From Terriglobus tenax (lineage in GTDB: Bacteria > Acidobacteriota > Terriglobia > Terriglobales > Acidobacteriaceae): a stretch of DNA of 64,000 nt. Where the stretch lies: contig NZ_JAGSYA010000004.1 in assembly GCF_025685395.1 (NCBI RefSeq), positions 2,480,001 through 2,544,000 on the forward strand, in the 5' to 3' direction. Under the pieces are notes generated by a model. It had not been told where the DNA came from, searched no databases, and saw nothing but the letters and a program-made list of their open reading frames with translations. The position numbers and the translations under genes are program-made. Positions 61,235 through 64,000 of the stretch are shown piece by piece. Every line of letters starts with the position of its first letter. Position 1 is the first letter of the stretch.

Positions 61235-62539
61235 ATGCGACACCTTCTCCTGCTCCCGGTTTTTGCCGTCACGCTGCACGCAGCCGTCATCGGCCACATG
61301 GAGCCTGCCCAGCCGCTCACCGAAGCACGCATCCGCACTCTACCCGCGGAGCAGCAACCGGCATGGCTCGCCTACCTTGACCGCTCGCAGCAACAGAAGC
61401 TCGCGGACAAGGCTGCTCTCGCCGCTGAGGTAAAGGCAGCGGGCCGCACCGAGTCCATCCACTCCAGGGCAGGCCACGGTGCCAACTCCATGCCGCTCGA
61501 TCGCGATGCTGCCTTTTACGCCTCTGCGGAAGCGCACACCACCGCCGAAAATATCCTCAGCTACCAGACGCCCGCTGGAGGCTGGAGCAAGAACATTGAG
61601 ATCAACCATCACCATCGCGAGCCCTCCGAAGACTTCGCCCCCGACAATAGCTCGCAGCACCTCAGCGCCGATGACGCTGACCGGCCGCTTGAGCCTACAT
61701 GGAACTACGTCGGCACCATCGATAACGACGCCACCACGACGGAAATCCGCTTCCTCGCTCTCTGCCTGCCGCGAGCCTCGGCTCAGGATCGAGCGCGTTA
61801 CCGCAACAGCATTGAGCACGGCATTCGCTACCTGCTGGCGGCACAATATCCCAACGGCGGCTGGCCGCAGGTCTGGCCTCTGGAGGGCGGATATCACGAT
61901 GCCGTCACCTTCAACGACAACGCCATGATCAACGCGATTGAGACGCTGAACCTCGCGGTCACCGATCCCGGCTATAGCTTTCTTCCGCAGCCGTTGAAGC
62001 AGCAGGCAGCGCAGTCCATCGTCCATGGGCTGGACTGCATTCTGCGTGCACAGGTTTCCATCGGTGGACGGCTCACCCTCTGGCCGCAGCAGGCAGACGC
62101 ACTGACGCTCGTTCCCGCGGGAGCACGCAACTACGAGATGGTCTCCCTCGCTACGTCGGAGTCGGCGGCGCTGGTCAACTACCTGATGCAGCTACCTGCG
62201 CCCTCGCCTGCCGTGGTGCGTTCCATCTACGCGGCGGCAGACTGGTTCCAGCAGCACGCCACCAGCGGCTATGTTTACAAAGGCGGCAAGGAGACTCCCG
62301 GTGGCCGCCGTCTCTTCCCGCAGGCGGATGCCAAGCCCCTTTGGGCGCGTTATTATTCGCTCGATCAACAAAAGCCCATCTTCGGCGATCGAGACCGCAC
62401 CATTCACGACGACCTGCTCGAAATCTCCGACGAGCGTCGCAACGGCTATGGCTGGTACAACACCACCGCCGATACCACTTTGAAGCACTTTGCTTCATGG
62501 AAGCAAAAGCATCCTCTTTCACAGGCAAACCATTCGTAG
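61235..62539 (+). CDS. pectate lyase family 10 protein (PelA-type), exported
   Basis: A 434-residue secreted protein: signal peptide (MRHLLLLPVFAVTLHAA), then a helical toroid with PL10 marks such as LSYQTPAGGWSKNIEIN (about 139-155), TIDNDATTTEIRFLAL, YPNGGWPQVWPLEGGYHDAVTFNDNAM and NYEMVSLATSESAALVNYLM. PL10 enzymes cleave pectate by beta-elimination. It points to plant-polymer use. The ATG at 61235 is used; an in-frame ATG at 61190 is possible. Confidence 0.9.
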   Translation: MRHLLLLPVFAVTLHAAVIGHMEPAQPLTEARIRTLPAEQQPAWLAYLDRSQQQKLADKAALAAEVKAAGRTESIHSRAGHGANSMPLDRDAAFYASAEAHTTAENILSYQTPAGGWSKNIEINHHHREPSEDFAPDNSSQHLSADDADRPLEPTWNYVGTIDNDATTTEIRFLALCLPRASAQDRARYRNSIEHGIRYLLAAQYPNGGWPQVWPLEGGYHDAVTFNDNAMINAIETLNLAVTDPGYSFLPQPLKQQAAQSIVHGLDCILRAQVSIGGRLTLWPQQADALTLVPAGARNYEMVSLATSESAALVNYLMQLPAPSPAVVRSIYAAADWFQQHATSGYVYKGGKETPGGRRLFPQADAKPLWARYYSLDQQKPIFGDRDRTIHDDLLEISDERRNGYGWYNTTADTTLKHFASWKQKHPLSQANHS

Positions 62540-62563
62540 ACTGGTGACATCCACCTTCTCGAA

Positions 62564-63859
62564 ATGGAATTCGATGTCCTGATCATCGGCGCCGGCATGG
62601 CCGGACTCACCGCGGCCCGCTCACTGGCGGAGTCTGGTGTCCGGGTCGCGTTGCTCGAGGCCTCCTCGCGCGTCGGCGGTCGCATCCTCACCGTGCGTGA
62701 GGGAGAGGAGATTGTCGAACTCGGAGCCGAGTTCGTGCATGGCAAACCACCCGAACTCTGGCGGCTTATCGAAGAGGCAGGGCTCGAGACCTTCGAACTG
62801 GAGGGGGACAACCTCACCTTCGAAGGTCAGCGTCTGCAGCAGGGTGAAGACATGGGCGAGAATTTCTCCGCCATGGAACAGTTCGAAGACTGGCAGAAGC
62901 CCGATCTTTCCTTCGCTGCCTTCCTCGCGCAGCATCCTGAGATTGACGATGCGGCCCGCCAGCAGCTCATCGGCTTCGTCGAAGGCTTCAATGCCGCCGA
63001 CCATCATGACATCTCCGTTCTCTCGCTTGGCCTTCAACAGAAAGCGGAGGAAGAGATTGAAGGCGACCGCCTCTTCCGTGTCCGCGCAGGATACGACCTG
63101 GTGCCGCAGCATCAGCTTGCCCGTGCCCAGGCAGCGGGAGCGCATCTGTACCTGGAAACATCGGTCGAAAGTATGGACTGGCAGCCACACCGCGTCACCC
63201 TGCAGGCCCAGCAGCACGAGCGGCCCGTGTGCTTTACCGGGCAGCAGGTCATTGTGGCCGTGCCTCTCGGCGTGCTGAAGTCCGGCAGCATCTCCTTCTC
63301 TCCTCAGCCGCCCGCTCTACGTCATGCCACGGGGCTTTGCATGGGCCAGGCACGCCGTTTCACCCTCATCTTCCGGGAGCGCTTCTGGCAGAGCGATCCC
63401 GCACTGGCGAATCTCAGCTTCTTCTTCGCGCGCGATGCCATGCCGCCGGTCTGGTGGACGGCGCATCCTGCCAACAGCCATACGTTGACCGCCTGGGTCG
63501 GTGGCCCTCGCGCGCATCAGCTCAGCGGGCTTACGCCGGCCAACCTTGCCGAACTTGCCTGTGTGCAGCTTGCCACCATCTTTGCGCGGCCGGTGGAGCA
63601 GATTCGCGCCCAGCTTCTGCACTGTCTCGCGCATGACTGGCAACGCGATCCCTGTGCTCTCGGAGCCTACAGCTACGTCTCTGTGGGCGGAGCAGAGGCG
63701 TCCCTGCGCATGAGCGAACCCGCGCAGGGTACCGTCTACTTTGCCGGAGAACATACGGATACCACTGGCCACTGGGGCACGGTGCACGCGGCTGTTCGCA
63801 GTGGCATACGCGCGGCCCGCCAGGTTCTGGACGACCGTGACAACCACATCGTTGCCTAA
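62564..63859 (+). CDS. flavin monoamine oxidase family protein (FAD-dependent)
   Basis: A 431-residue FAD-binding amine oxidase-like protein. It opens DVLIIGAGMAGLTAARSLAESG (dinucleotide fold, residues 4-25), followed by LLEASSRVGGRILTV, and ends VYFAGEHTDTTGHWGTVHAAVRSGIRAA, which is the flavin pyrophosphate region. Substrate (amine, carotenoid or other) is unknown. The start is 24 bases after the pectate lyase stop, so the two may be co-transcribed. Confidence 0.9.
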   Translation: MEFDVLIIGAGMAGLTAARSLAESGVRVALLEASSRVGGRILTVREGEEIVELGAEFVHGKPPELWRLIEEAGLETFELEGDNLTFEGQRLQQGEDMGENFSAMEQFEDWQKPDLSFAAFLAQHPEIDDAARQQLIGFVEGFNAADHHDISVLSLGLQQKAEEEIEGDRLFRVRAGYDLVPQHQLARAQAAGAHLYLETSVESMDWQPHRVTLQAQQHERPVCFTGQQVIVAVPLGVLKSGSISFSPQPPALRHATGLCMGQARRFTLIFRERFWQSDPALANLSFFFARDAMPPVWWTAHPANSHTLTAWVGGPRAHQLSGLTPANLAELACVQLATIFARPVEQIRAQLLHCLAHDWQRDPCALGAYSYVSVGGAEASLRMSEPAQGTVYFAGEHTDTTGHWGTVHAAVRSGIRAARQVLDDRDNHIVA

Positions 63860-63869
63860 GCCGCGAGTC

Positions 63870-64000
63870 CTATTTTTTCTCCATCCACATCTTCCACCGC
63901 ACCATAATCGGCAACTGCGACGAGTAGATGCCCACCGGCCCGGAGAACAGATACGCTGTCACGCACGCCAACCCTGCCAGTGCACCAACGCGTCCTCCGA
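63870..64000 (-). CDS. truncated membrane protein (cut by window edge)
   Basis: On the minus strand a coding frame enters from the right edge and ends with TAG at 63870-63872, giving about 43 residues. They contain a hydrophobic helix (VGALAGLACVTAYLFSG) and end IMVRWKMWMEKK, consistent with the C-terminus of a membrane protein. Family cannot be told. Convergent with the oxidase gene, 10 bases apart. Confidence 0.55.
   Translation of the reverse strand, partial: GGRVGALAGLACVTAYLFSGPVGIYSSQLPIMVRWKMWMEKK

Overview
The window looks like chromosomal DNA of an Acidobacteriota, most likely class Terriglobia (Terriglobus/Granulicella/Edaphobacter-like). The signs are high-GC coding with strong G/C in third positions, a very large Oar-like TonB-dependent receptor with a carboxypeptidase-regulatory-like N-terminus, a TIGR03435-type protein, DUF6152 and DUF6644 proteins, di-haem DUF1111-type oxidoreductases, PL10 pectate lyase and many short secreted proteins. 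No CRISPR array, rRNA, complete insertion sequence or prophage was seen.

Layout. 1-5.1 kb, minus strand: truncated M61 peptidase, a PD-(D/E)XK-like protein, a GAF-GGDEF protein, moaA and two small proteins. 5.2-8.6 kb, plus strand: SIMPL protein, a shortened acyltransferase-like protein, a site-2-protease homologue whose zinc motif has decayed, and trpS. 8.7-17.6 kb: DUF1111 di-haem protein, YbiT-like ABC-F ATPase, TonB receptor, metallo-beta-lactamase-fold protein, tRNA-Arg. 17.8-23.4 kb: DUF4256 gene, then the glycine cleavage operon gcvT-gcvH-gcvPA-(unknown)-gcvPB-(unknown). 23.5-27.8 kb: small membrane proteins, glgC, outer-membrane protein, tatA. 27.9-31.1 kb: two tandem DUF6644 genes and a DUF6152 gene, divergent from a secreted protein and a cytochrome c. 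31.2-37.6 kb: HAD phosphatase, MFS transporter, a propeller histidine kinase with a LuxR-type response regulator, tRNA-Ser. 37.6-46.8 kb: APC permease, dienelactone hydrolase, ferredoxin-like protein, DUF1080 protein, ankyrin protein, ppa, purS, phosphoglycerate-mutase-like phosphatase, glmS. 46.8-48.7 kb: an AT-richer ATPase + PIN-like gene pair that looks acquired. 48.7-64 kb: XRE regulator with a 35-bp palindrome, di-haem peroxidase-like protein, HdeD, outer-membrane protein, tRNA-Ile2, CAT-like acetyltransferase, DUF882, methyltransferase, YraN, DMT transporter, cysS, tsaD, CCA-adding enzyme, PL10 pectate lyase, amine oxidase and a truncated membrane protein.

Three observations stand out. 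(1) The 0.5-kb gap at 29.34-29.84 kb carries two back-to-back promoters, each followed at the predicted transcription start by a tiny apparently leaderless ORF rich in consecutive cysteine codons (CCC on the minus strand, CCCCAC on the plus strand). The minus-strand one is followed by a terminator hairpin just before the DUF6152-DUF6644-DUF6644 operon. This is the layout of a cysteine-responsive attenuator controlling a divergent envelope/redox cluster of unknown function. (2) The overlapping ATPase/PIN pair at 46.8-48.7 kb is a plausible defence module that matches no named system I can assign. (3) A palindromic repeat beginning GGGTGCCCCA occurs between genes and once inside glmS, where it appears to have been read through in frame and adds about a dozen residues.

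Housekeeping functions (trpS, cysS, tsaD, cca, ppa, purS, glmS, glgC, moaA, gcv) are interleaved with environmental-interaction genes (TonB receptor, pectate lyase, transporters, acetyltransferase), as expected for a free-living soil heterotroph.
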